Shown piece by piece: positions 1 to 7,456 of a stretch of 29,935 nt of DNA (the stretch's first letter is position 1; every line of letters starts with the position of its first letter). The position numbers and the translations under genes were made by a program. This DNA comes from Euryarchaeota archaeon UBA13 (GTDB lineage: Archaea > Thermoplasmatota > Poseidoniia > Poseidoniales > Poseidoniaceae). The notes under the pieces were generated by a model that worked only from the letters and a program-made list of their open reading frames with translations, was not told the origin of the DNA and did not search any database. The stretch spans positions 4,611 through 34,545 of the forward strand of contig DAHU01000042.1 in assembly GCA_002495945.1 (NCBI GenBank), given 5' to 3'.

Positions 1-431
1 ACGGTGAGGACAAGCCTAGAATTAAAATCTGATAATCGCAATACAGCATAAATAACAACCATGCCAAACATTCCACCAACCGCAAGACCGAGAGCCCAAC
101 CACTGGTTGTTTGTGAACTTCCACTTCTAACTCGGTTTCTTCTCAATATGAAATGTGCGGCTATTGATGCAATTAAGCACAGTAAAATCAAATTGAGTGG
201 ATTTACTACAGTGTCGTTAGTCGCTTCAAATTCAATGTTTGGAATAATTACTTGAGTGTATATTTGTGAACCGTATATACCTCCTAAGAGAATACCCCAA
301 AAGACGTTACTCCACGCTGTTGGGAGGTCATAAAACCCCGAATACCTAGTCATGACTCCTCTCCAACCCAATGTCATTCCTATCAAGGCGGAAACGCTTG
401 ATAACTGAAACAACAATAAATCTGAAGCCAT
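1..431 (-). CDS. Multi-pass membrane protein, partial (C-terminus beyond window edge)
   Basis: The reverse strand is open from an ATG at 431 to the window edge, 143 codons without a stop. An in-frame TAA lies shortly upstream of the ATG, so this is the first possible start. The product begins MASDLLLFQLSSVSALIGMT and shows about four hydrophobic segments, near residues 4-23, 40-60, 75-92 and 110-130. A short Arg-rich turn (LRRNRVRSG) separates the third from the fourth. No signal peptide is distinct from the first membrane segment and no family motif was recognised. It is divergent from the Get3-like gene, with about 90 bases between the two starts. The coding potential and membrane nature are clear. 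The function is unknown. Confidence 0.7.
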   Translation of the reverse strand, partial: MASDLLLFQLSSVSALIGMTLGWRGVMTRYSGFYDLPTAWSNVFWGILLGGIYGSQIYTQVIIPNIEFEATNDTVVNPLNLILLCLIASIAAHFILRRNRVRSGSSQTTSGWALGLAVGGMFGMVVIYAVLRLSDFNSRLVLT

Positions 432-523
432 TAAACCTGCGCAAATGTATTAGTTCATCAAACCGTTGCTTGAATTCTAGACAATCCGTTGAATTCAAAG
501 ACTTTGAACGATGAGCGGCCAAT

Positions 524-1801
524 ATGGCAAGGCTACTGTTGTTTGGCGGGAAAGGTGGGGTTGGAAAAACCACAACCTCAACTGCGACAGCAGTTTATCT
601 TGCAGATTGCGGGTTGAAAGTACTTCTCGTTTCTAGCGACCCCGCACATTCGACATCAGATTCACTCGGCGTAGATATAGGCACAGAGCCAACTCCCATA
701 GCTGGAGTTGATGGCTTATTTGGGCTTGAGATGGATCCGGAATCAAAATTATCCAACCTACTGCCCAAACTTGGAAACATGGTAGACGGAATGAACTCCG
801 GAAATGGTATGAAAGGATTGAGCGGTTTTGGCGGACTTGGTGGCCTTGGTATGATGCTTGATCCATCTGCTAAGCAAGAATTTGAAGACATTAAATCGGA
901 TGTAAAAACATCAGAAATGATACTACCTGGTTTAGATGAAGCGTTAGCCTTTGACGAACTGCTAAAGCATGTAGAAGACCCAAACTGGGATGTGATTGTT
1001 TTTGATACAGCACCTACTGGGCATACTCTTAGATTTCTTTCATTGCCAGAGATTATTGAGGCATGGTCGGGTAGATTAATTCGATTAATGCGTATTTCGG
1101 GAGGCATTCGTTCAATGCTCTTTGGACGTAAGGAAAGTGAAGAGATGAAACAAGAACTTGAGCGCTTTAGAAGTAGAGTATTGCATGTTAGAAGAGTGTT
1201 AAGTGACCCTGAATTAACATCATTTACTTTAGTGACTATTCCCGAGAAAATGGGAGTAAATGAAACTGTTAGAGCGTATTCGTCACTGATAGAGTATCAA
1301 CTGCCTGTATCTTCATGTATTGTAAATAGAGTTACACCGGAATTTGACCATCCATTCTTAGCAAAACGCCGGGGTGCTGAAATAGAACGCATAAAAGAAC
1401 TAACTGAACAATTAGAATCGGTTGATGTATGTTCTATGGAGTTGCTAGACCAAGAAGTGGTTGGTGTTGATAATCTTAGGATAGTGGCTCAAAATTTGTA
1501 TGGTGAAGTAATTGAAGTTCCGGAAACACTCGGCCCTCACAAAGTAGGAAAATTAGTCGTTCATAATATTCATCGTGGAATATACCGGGAATTTTCAGAG
1601 GATTTTGAGTCAATTTACCTGCACTTCCCGGGGATAAAACGAGATGAGTTGTCCCTAAGAAGTGACGAGGGAGTATTGTATGTTGGGTTAAATGGTCGGG
1701 AGCGAGAAATAGCCACAAGTGTTGCAGTAAAGGCTAGTCAGGTAGATGCCAAACTTGAGGGCGATGTGTTAAAGTTAAACATCCCTCTTAACAAGGGATG
1801 A
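524..1801 (+). CDS. Get3/ArsA-family ATPase with C-terminal HSP20-like domain
   Basis: This 425-residue protein belongs to the Get3/ArsA ATPases, which target tail-anchored membrane proteins or, in some bacteria, energise arsenite export. The deviant P-loop GGKGGVGKTT is at residues 8-17. A switch I-like DPAHSTSDSLG is at 39-49 and a switch II DTAPTGHTLRFL at 161-172. Residues 84-112 form a Gly/Met-rich stretch (GFGGLGGLGMM) at the place where Get3 proteins carry the substrate-binding helical region. Only three Cys are present and none form a CxxC, so the Get3 zinc-dimer motif is missing. Residues about 340-424 (LHFPGIKRDELSLRSDEG and following) resemble the alpha-crystallin/HSP20-like domain found at the end of many prokaryotic ArsA homologues. 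SRP54 follows 30 bases downstream and no arsenic genes are near, so I favour a membrane-protein targeting role. An ATG at 511 is out of frame. Confidence 0.88.
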   Translation: MARLLLFGGKGGVGKTTTSTATAVYLADCGLKVLLVSSDPAHSTSDSLGVDIGTEPTPIAGVDGLFGLEMDPESKLSNLLPKLGNMVDGMNSGNGMKGLSGFGGLGGLGMMLDPSAKQEFEDIKSDVKTSEMILPGLDEALAFDELLKHVEDPNWDVIVFDTAPTGHTLRFLSLPEIIEAWSGRLIRLMRISGGIRSMLFGRKESEEMKQELERFRSRVLHVRRVLSDPELTSFTLVTIPEKMGVNETVRAYSSLIEYQLPVSSCIVNRVTPEFDHPFLAKRRGAEIERIKELTEQLESVDVCSMELLDQEVVGVDNLRIVAQNLYGEVIEVPETLGPHKVGKLVVHNIHRGIYREFSEDFESIYLHFPGIKRDELSLRSDEGVLYVGLNGREREIATSVAVKASQVDAKLEGDVLKLNIPLNKG

Positions 1802-1831
1802 ATTCAAAGAGGAAAACAGGAACGGAATGCC

Positions 1832-3202
1832 ATGGCACTCGAAGGTCTATCGCGAGGAATTTTTCGCTCCCTTGGCTTTCTAAAGAATCGCCGCAAACTC
1901 GATGAGGACGAATTACGAGATATGACAAGAAGCCTTCGTCGTGCCTTACAAGAAGCTGATTTTAACGTAAGACAAACCAAAGAGATTGTCGAGCGTATGG
2001 AGACAAGACTCCGAGAAGAGGAACCTCGTCCCGGACTTACTTTGCAAACTTATGCAATGAATATTTTATACACAGAACTGGTAAGAATTTTAGGTCCTGC
2101 ACACCAGTTTCAACCAAGAGGAGCGACTTTACTTTTAGTCGGTCTATATGGTCAAGGAAAAACCACCACTACCGCAAAACTTGCCGAATGGTACCGTAAA
2201 AAGCATGGACTAAGGGTTGCTGTAATCGAGGCAGACGTTCACAGACCAGGTGCATATGCTCAACTATCCCAACTTCTTGAAGATACAACAATAACAGTAT
2301 ATGGCGAGCCTGACAACAAAGATGCAGCACAAATAGTTAGGAACGGGTTAGCAAAATGTGCTGCAGCTGATTTAGTTATTGTTGATACGGCAGGTAGACA
2401 CCAATTAGATGAAGAATTGGTGGAAGAACTGGAAAACATAGCGTCATTAACAAGAGCAACAGAACGGTGGCTGGTAATAGATGCTCAAGTGGGGCAAGCA
2501 GCGGGACCTGTAGCAGCATCTTTCCATCAGTTGGCTGGAGTCACCGGAATTGTAGTAACTAAACTTGATGGAACTGCAAGAGGTGGTGGAGCACTATCCG
2601 CTGTGGCCGCAACCGGTGCACCTATTGTGCACATTGGTGTTGGAGAGAAAGTTTCAGACCTAGAAAAATTCGAATCAGATCGGTTTATCTCTAGACTCTT
2701 AGGTATGGGGGATATTCAAGGTCTGATTGACCTTGCTCCTGAGGATCTTGATGAAGAAGAAGCAATGCGATTAACCCAACGGATGATGAGTGGTCGATTC
2801 ACGCTTAATGACATGTATAAGCAAATGGAAATGATGTCGAAAGTTGGCACGATTGACAAATTAATGTCTTTCCTACCTGGCAATATGCTCGGTGGTTTGG
2901 GAGGTATGTCCAAGTCGCAAAAACAGGCAATGCAGTCTAACTTAGATCGTTATCGAACCATTATGGATAGTATGACTGCTTGGGAGAAAAATGAACCTGC
3001 TAAAATCAAAGCTGATAGAATAAAGAGAATTGCTCGTGGTTCTGGAGTACGCGAAAAAGATGTTCGCGAACTTATCGGACAATGGAATCGCTCAAGGAAA
3101 ATGATGAAAGGCATGGGCGGAAATCGAAAGTTGAACAAGCAAATGCGTAAAATGATGAAAGAAGGTGAAATGGATATTGACCCTTCATCATTTGGAATGT
3201 AG
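1832..3202 (+). CDS. srp54: Signal recognition particle protein SRP54
   Basis: This is the SRP54 GTPase, which binds signal peptides and 7S RNA and delivers ribosomes to the SRP receptor FtsY. The 456-residue length is normal for archaea. The helical N domain covers about residues 1-95. In the G domain, G1 is GLYGQGKTTT (104-113), G3 is DTAGR (185-189) and G4 is TKLDG (243-247), followed by TARGGGALS. The Met-rich M domain runs from about 300 to the end, with clusters such as MYKQMEMMSK and MRKMMKEGEM. G1 reads GxxGQGKTT where many archaeal homologues have GxxGSGKTT; the P-loop consensus is kept. It lies 30 bases after the Get3-like gene, consistent with one transcript. Its stop is separated by one base from the stop of the convergent coiled-coil gene. 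An ATG at 1827 is out of frame. Confidence 0.97.
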   Translation: MALEGLSRGIFRSLGFLKNRRKLDEDELRDMTRSLRRALQEADFNVRQTKEIVERMETRLREEEPRPGLTLQTYAMNILYTELVRILGPAHQFQPRGATLLLVGLYGQGKTTTTAKLAEWYRKKHGLRVAVIEADVHRPGAYAQLSQLLEDTTITVYGEPDNKDAAQIVRNGLAKCAAADLVIVDTAGRHQLDEELVEELENIASLTRATERWLVIDAQVGQAAGPVAASFHQLAGVTGIVVTKLDGTARGGGALSAVAATGAPIVHIGVGEKVSDLEKFESDRFISRLLGMGDIQGLIDLAPEDLDEEEAMRLTQRMMSGRFTLNDMYKQMEMMSKVGTIDKLMSFLPGNMLGGLGGMSKSQKQAMQSNLDRYRTIMDSMTAWEKNEPAKIKADRIKRIARGSGVREKDVRELIGQWNRSRKMMKGMGGNRKLNKQMRKMMKEGEMDIDPSSFGM

Positions 3203-3203
3203 A

Positions 3204-4265
3204 TCATTCATTTTTTGGTGGCAAGTCTGGAATATCCTTGACATTGGATTTTTGTTCAGCCTCTTCTGCTGCCAGCTTCGCTTCCTCTTCGGCTCTTCTT
3301 GCTTCATCGGCAATTCTTTGTGCCTCTAATTCAATCGCTGCTTGCCTCGCTGCTTCCTCAGCAACCTTGGCTTCTTCCTCAGCCTTAAGCCTCTCTTCTT
3401 GTGCTGCTATTTTCTTTGCGGCTTCGATTTGTGCTTTTATCCTTGCTTCTTCATCAATGCGCTCTTGTTCTGTAATACTAATTGCTTTAGCAACCATATT
3501 TTGGTGCGCTTCATTGATTTCTCTCATTTTAGTTTCTTCTTCAAGTCTAATTCTATCTTCTTCTGCTTTTATCCGCGCGGTTTCCTCAGCGGCAATACGT
3601 GCTTCTTCGGCTTGTATTCTAGCCGCTTCTTCAGCTTGTTTTCTGGCTTCTTCTGCCGCAACCATTCTAGCATTTTCTTCAGCCTTGATTCTTGCCTCTT
3701 CCTCGATTTTAGCAATCTCGGCAGCCCTAATTCTTGCCTCTTCTTCTAACCTTGCTGCTTCTTCGGCTTGTTTTCTCGCCTCTTCCTCTGCTTCGGCTCT
3801 TTTTCTTGCCTCCTCAGCAATTCGCTCTTGCTCTTCGATTTGAGCTCTAAGTTCAGCCTCAGCTTTTGCTTTTGCTTCAGCCTCTACTCTTGCTTTTTCT
3901 ATTGCCTCTGCACGGGCTTTCAATTCAGCTTCTTTTCTCAAGCGCTCTTTTTCAATCATCTCATCTCTTAATCTGGCTTCTTCTTCTAATTTTTTACTTA
4001 GACCGAATCGATCAATTATGACCTGATGAATTGCATTATAATCGTCGTCGGTTAATTCAAGAACTTCAGATCTAGCCTCCAATAGAATTAATTCAACTTC
4101 AGACTCTCCAAATATTCCAACATGGTTATTCATTTTATTTCTTAAAATACGATAGAACTCCCGTTGTGCAGGGATTATTTGCCCATCGGAGGTAATAAAT
4201 TTCTGTACTTCAGTCATTATGTCTGTTAGATTCAGCTGTTCAGTCATAATATTCACCATAGTCAC
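3204..4265 (-). CDS. Ala/Glu-rich long coiled-coil protein
   Basis: This is a 353-residue protein of unknown function. Residues 1 to about 90 look globular (for example QKFITSDGQIIPAQREFYRI). Residues about 91-337 are a continuous Ala/Glu/Arg/Lys helix built from degenerate units such as EEARIKAEE and EARKQAEEAAR, predicted as coiled coil or single alpha-helix. A short tail ends in DIPDLPPKNE. There is no signal peptide or membrane segment, so it is probably cytoplasmic. The longest frame starts with GTG at 4265, directly after the TAA of prolyl-tRNA synthetase. In-frame ATGs at 4259 and 4247 are equally possible starts. The tight abutment suggests co-transcription with proS. The resemblance to TolA-like or other EAR-rich proteins is compositional and should not be read as homology. 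Confidence 0.8.
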   Translation of the reverse strand: MTMVNIMTEQLNLTDIMTEVQKFITSDGQIIPAQREFYRILRNKMNNHVGIFGESEVELILLEARSEVLELTDDDYNAIHQVIIDRFGLSKKLEEEARLRDEMIEKERLRKEAELKARAEAIEKARVEAEAKAKAEAELRAQIEEQERIAEEARKRAEAEEEARKQAEEAARLEEEARIRAAEIAKIEEEARIKAEENARMVAAEEARKQAEEAARIQAEEARIAAEETARIKAEEDRIRLEEETKMREINEAHQNMVAKAISITEQERIDEEARIKAQIEAAKKIAAQEERLKAEEEAKVAEEAARQAAIELEAQRIADEARRAEEEAKLAAEEAEQKSNVKDIPDLPPKNE

Positions 4266-5795
4266 TTAGTATGTTTTTGCTAAAATTACCTTGCGCTTAG
4301 TCATTTTGCCAGTCATGTGGCATGGTTTACTAGATTCATACTCATCGGTAGCATCACCTAAAAATGTTAGACCTGTGTGCCTTTCTATAATTTCTGCATG
4401 CGCATCAGTCCCGTCAAATGCCATTTCGTAGATCTTGCCGTCAATGATTTCCCCTTGCATTTCCCAGGAACCGGAGTTTTCAACAAAATTTGGTAATTCG
4501 ACCATGACATTATTCATATGCTGCAATGACCTATTTCTCAGTTCTTCTGAAATTTGGTCTAACTTTTCTTGGCAAAGAGCAACTATGTTATCAATTGCAA
4601 GTGGTTCTTTGCCCCCAGTTCTTAGGGCAGCATATGCTGTGCCTTGAGCCATATCTCTTGGTCCGATATCTAATCTTAGTGGGACTCCTTTAATCTCCCA
4701 ATCGTAGTATTTTTGACCTGCGTGAATATCCCTCGAATCAACTTTCACTCTTAGTCCAGCGCCTCGTAGAATTCCTGCAAGTCGGTTTGATTCTCCAACT
4801 GTATCAACCTCGGCGTTTTTCCTTATCATTGGGCAAATAACGATTTGGAATGGCGCAATTTCCGGAGGCATAATCAATCCTTTATCATCTCCGTGCATGC
4901 CTACAACAGCGCCGAGTAACCTTTCTGACATGCCATAAGTTGTTTGATGGACATGTTGTTGCTTAGCATCTAGATTTTCATATGTGATATCAAATGCTTT
5001 TGCCCATTGGTCGCGGTAGTGATGACATGATGCTACTTGGAGAGTTCTGCCATTTGGCATTATGGCATCAATGCCAATTGTATACCATGCACCGGGAAAA
5101 GTGTCCCATACGGGTCGCTTAGCTTTGATTATTGGCAAGCATAATTTTTCCATAAGGTTATCAACAATTTCCAAATCTTGCATAATCTGCCTCGTTGCGC
5201 ATTCTTCGTCAGCATGTGCTGTATGTGCTTCAAAAAAGTGAATTTCCCTTACTCTGATGAATGATCTGGTTTGTTTTGTTTCATATCTAAATGTATTAAC
5301 CATTTGGTAAATTTTCAATGGTAAGTCTTTGTGTGACCTTATCCATAGCGGGAACATTGTATACATGGCAGTTTCAGAGGTAGGTCTCAAAAACATTGGA
5401 ATATCCAACTCATTTTCACCAGCATGTTTTACCCAGTAGACTTCTTTTTTGAAACCTCCTTCCTCTTCGTCATCTCTGAGTTCATCAGGATTGACACCTT
5501 CTTCCCTGGCCCTCTTCAATCTTGCAACTAATGCATTTTCTTTCTCCAGTAAGTTCTCAGGAATCAATAACGGAAAGTTTACTTCATCATGGTCAGTTCT
5601 TGCCATTTCTTCATGTGTTAGTGAATCTATCAATTTCATTGTCTTCCAACCATAGGGCCGCCAAACATCCATACCCTTGATTGGATAGCGTTTATCAACC
5701 AAATCAGAGGCCTCTACAATAAATGGATACCACTCGTTGAAATTTTCAACTTTTGATGGTATGCCTCGCTTTGCCTTGGCAGGACCCTTGCTCAT
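4266..5795 (-). CDS. proS: Prolyl-tRNA synthetase (archaeal/eukaryotic type)
   Basis: This class II synthetase charges tRNA-Pro with proline. The 509 residues match the compact archaeal/eukaryotic type, which lacks the bacterial editing insertion. Visible signatures are FLRPTSETAMYTMFPLWIRS, the motif 2 region with RYETKQTRSFIRVREIHFFE, the strand LQVASCHHYRDQWAKAF, and motif 3-like GDDKGLIMPPEIAPFQIVI before the anticodon-binding domain. The protein ends in KTY, in keeping with the conserved C-terminal Tyr of this type. The C-terminal region normally has four zinc-binding Cys in archaeal-type ProRS. Here only one remains (SSKPCHMTGK), so the zinc site looks lost. The ATG at 5795 gives the expected N-terminus. 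Confidence 0.96.
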   Translation of the reverse strand: MSKGPAKAKRGIPSKVENFNEWYPFIVEASDLVDKRYPIKGMDVWRPYGWKTMKLIDSLTHEEMARTDHDEVNFPLLIPENLLEKENALVARLKRAREEGVNPDELRDDEEEGGFKKEVYWVKHAGENELDIPMFLRPTSETAMYTMFPLWIRSHKDLPLKIYQMVNTFRYETKQTRSFIRVREIHFFEAHTAHADEECATRQIMQDLEIVDNLMEKLCLPIIKAKRPVWDTFPGAWYTIGIDAIMPNGRTLQVASCHHYRDQWAKAFDITYENLDAKQQHVHQTTYGMSERLLGAVVGMHGDDKGLIMPPEIAPFQIVICPMIRKNAEVDTVGESNRLAGILRGAGLRVKVDSRDIHAGQKYYDWEIKGVPLRLDIGPRDMAQGTAYAALRTGGKEPLAIDNIVALCQEKLDQISEELRNRSLQHMNNVMVELPNFVENSGSWEMQGEIIDGKIYEMAFDGTDAHAEIIERHTGLTFLGDATDEYESSKPCHMTGKMTKRKVILAKTY

Positions 5796-5834
5796 ATTGT
5801 TAACTCGAGAGATTATTACTCATGAATATGTTGA

Positions 5835-6104
5835 TTATTTATCGCTTAATTTCTTGGATAAACCGATTAATGCCATCACCGCTGCTAAGCACCAAACAAC
5901 CTCTAAGATTAGGAATGCCCATTCATCAATTAGCAGTGCTCTAATAGCCAATAACCCCGAACCTGTGGCCATCATCGTCAAGTATAGCCAGTTTTTACTG
6001 TGCAAAACGTTTCTAGTTTCTAACAGAAAAGCACTCAAGATTAACAGCATTCCTGAGTAAGCAATCGCTTCAGATATCAATCCATCGGGTGACATCAAAT
6101 TCAC
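5835..6104 (-). CDS. Small three-helix membrane protein (CBU_0592-like)
   Basis: An 89-residue hydrophobic protein with three membrane segments, at about residues 11-28, 38-57 and 62-81, and a short basic tail (LSKKLSDK). The pattern, an N-terminal helix, then a second helix with LYLTMMATGSGLLAIRALL, then an acid-Trp entry (DEWAF) into the third helix, resembles small bacterial and archaeal proteins of the CBU_0592 type, whose role is unknown. The longest frame begins with GTG at 6104, overlapping the TGA of the upstream gene as GTGA, which suggests translational coupling. An ATG at 6095 is an alternative start. It lies 39 bases upstream of the prolyl-tRNA synthetase start and is probably on the same transcript. 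Confidence 0.72.
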   Translation of the reverse strand: MNLMSPDGLISEAIAYSGMLLILSAFLLETRNVLHSKNWLYLTMMATGSGLLAIRALLIDEWAFLILEVVWCLAAVMALIGLSKKLSDK

Positions 6105-6697
6105 TTCTTTCTAAAGTAAAGGATACCAATTATTAGACCAACAATCGCAACAATATCTGGAATTCCAATACCACCCGAAACCCCTCCAACACCAGACATA
6201 TTTTCGGTTAGCAAGGAATAAGACCAGCCATCAGATTCACCTAATTTATAGAAATCCATTAGATTAATTCGAGTTTGCCCTTCTGAGCGGCAGTCGCCAA
6301 TTTCACAACTACTCTCAAGCAGTGATGAAAATAGACCAAATAAATTCAATATCACTAGAAGCAGTCCGGTCATCGAAAGCATTGAAAGTACCGATCTCTT
6401 GCTTTTTTGTTGTGGTAAATCTGGCATTTCAAGGTGTGGTAAATCCGGTACCGGTAACCCCGCTGGAGCGATAACTTCAACCATCATACTTGATGATTGA
6501 CCGAACCCTTTCGCTTCTTGTGTTGGAGTATCTTGTGAGTCATTATTCATGTCTCTAGCCTTGACCGGCTTGACATTAGCGATTTTAATACCATACAATC
6601 TGTCTGCTAAACTAACTAGGGAAGCATCTTCAGCGATATCTGAAGCCTCGACGTCACCGTCAAGCAGTTTTTTTAAGCGGTCTTTAGCATCGCTCAA
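6101..6697 (-). CDS. Two-helix membrane protein of unknown function
   Basis: A 198-residue protein not recognised as a known family. Residues 1-100 are hydrophilic, acidic at the start (MSDAKDRLKKLLDGDVEASD) and Pro-rich near 75-96 (PVPDLPHLEMPDLP). A membrane helix covers about 103-125. An extracytoplasmic-looking loop follows with two Cys (131 and 136) that could form a disulphide. A Gly/Val-rich stretch (GVGGVSGGIGIPD) leads into a second helix at about 180-195, and the protein ends FRKK. The topology is probably cytoplasmic N- and C-termini. It overlaps the downstream small membrane protein by four bases, so the pair is likely made together. Confidence 0.7.
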   Translation of the reverse strand: MSDAKDRLKKLLDGDVEASDIAEDASLVSLADRLYGIKIANVKPVKARDMNNDSQDTPTQEAKGFGQSSSMMVEVIAPAGLPVPDLPHLEMPDLPQQKSKRSVLSMLSMTGLLLVILNLFGLFSSLLESSCEIGDCRSEGQTRINLMDFYKLGESDGWSYSLLTENMSGVGGVSGGIGIPDIVAIVGLIIGILYFRKK

Positions 6698-6758
6698 TTT
6701 GCTTCCCCCTTACTTGGTGGGGGTAACTTCTTATTGAATAATCCTCTTATTGTTAGAA

Positions 6759-7421
6759 TTATGCCTTTCCAGCCGCTTCAACATCTGCCCAGTCTTTCAT
6801 AAATCCATCAATACCCTTGTCAGTTAGCGGGTGTTTTATCAATTGGCGGAATATTTTTGTCGGCATAGTTGCAGTGTGGGCTCCCAATTGAATACACTGT
6901 AAAACGTGAGTCGGATGTCGAATTGAAGCAGCTAAAACCTTTGTAGTAATAGTCGGGTAGTTGCTCCAAGTATCCATTATTTCGGCAATTAGCGTCATTC
7001 CATCATGTCCAGTATCATCTATTCTACCGATGAACGGGGAGACATAAGTTGCACCTGCTTTGGCTGCCATTAACGCCTGTGCAGCAGAAAAAATCAACGT
7101 AACATTTGTTTTGATTCCTTGCTCAGTTAGTATTTTTGTCGCGGCAAGACCCTCTGGAATACACGGAATTTTAATAATTACATTCTCAGGTAACGAATTT
7201 TTCAATTCCAAGGCTTGTTCAACCATTCCTTCAGTATCCATTGCTGTGACTTCTGCTGATATTGGTCCATCACATATCGAGGCTATTTCTGCCACTACTT
7301 GTTTGAAATCTCTCCCGCTTTTTTTAATCAAGGAAGGGTTAGTAGTTACGCCATCGAGTATTCCCCAAGATGCTATCTCTCTTATTTCATCAACGTCTGC
7401 GGTGTCTAAAAAGAACTCCAT
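6759..7421 (-). CDS. Transaldolase / fructose-6-phosphate aldolase-family enzyme
   Basis: A short-type transaldolase of about 220 residues, the class that includes E. coli FsaA and archaeal and Gram-positive transaldolases. The N-terminus [24 protein letters not shown], the Schiff-base Lys in VIIKIPC (Lys84 from this start), [19 protein letters not shown] and [11 protein letters not shown] are all family signatures. The frame can be extended two codons to a TTG at 7427. The ATG at 7421 matches the family start and was chosen. Both halves of transketolase lie nearby on the same strand, so transaldolase activity in the non-oxidative pentose phosphate pathway is more likely than a stand-alone aldolase. 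The sequence alone does not separate the two activities. Confidence 0.93.
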   Translation of the reverse strand: MEFFLDTADVDEIREIASWGILDGVTTNPSLIKKSGRDFKQVVAEIASICDGPISAEVTAMDTEGMVEQALELKNSLPENVIIKIPCIPEGLAATKILTEQGIKTNVTLIFSAAQALMAAKAGATYVSPFIGRIDDTGHDGMTLIAEIMDTWSNYPTITTKVLAASIRHPTHVLQCIQLGAHTATMPTKIFRQLIKHPLTDKGIDGFMKDWADVEAAGKA

Positions 7422-7456
7422 ACTCAACTGGAATCATAGACACTTCATGAATTATC

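Noticed and set aside
595..1107. 170-residue open frame on the - strand inside the Get3-like gene
   Set aside because: The + strand frame has clear ATPase motifs over the same bases. The antisense product has no family features.
524..1801. Arsenite efflux ATPase
   Set aside because: There is no ArsB, ArsC, ArsD or ArsR near, no obvious arsenic-binding Cys set (three Cys in all), and SRP54 is the neighbour.
3238..3843. 201-residue Ser/Ala-rich open frame on the + strand
   Set aside because: It is the antisense of the Ala/Glu-rich helix gene. The Ser/Ala bias is produced by GCT/TCT-type complements of Glu and Ala codons, and no start signal is seen.
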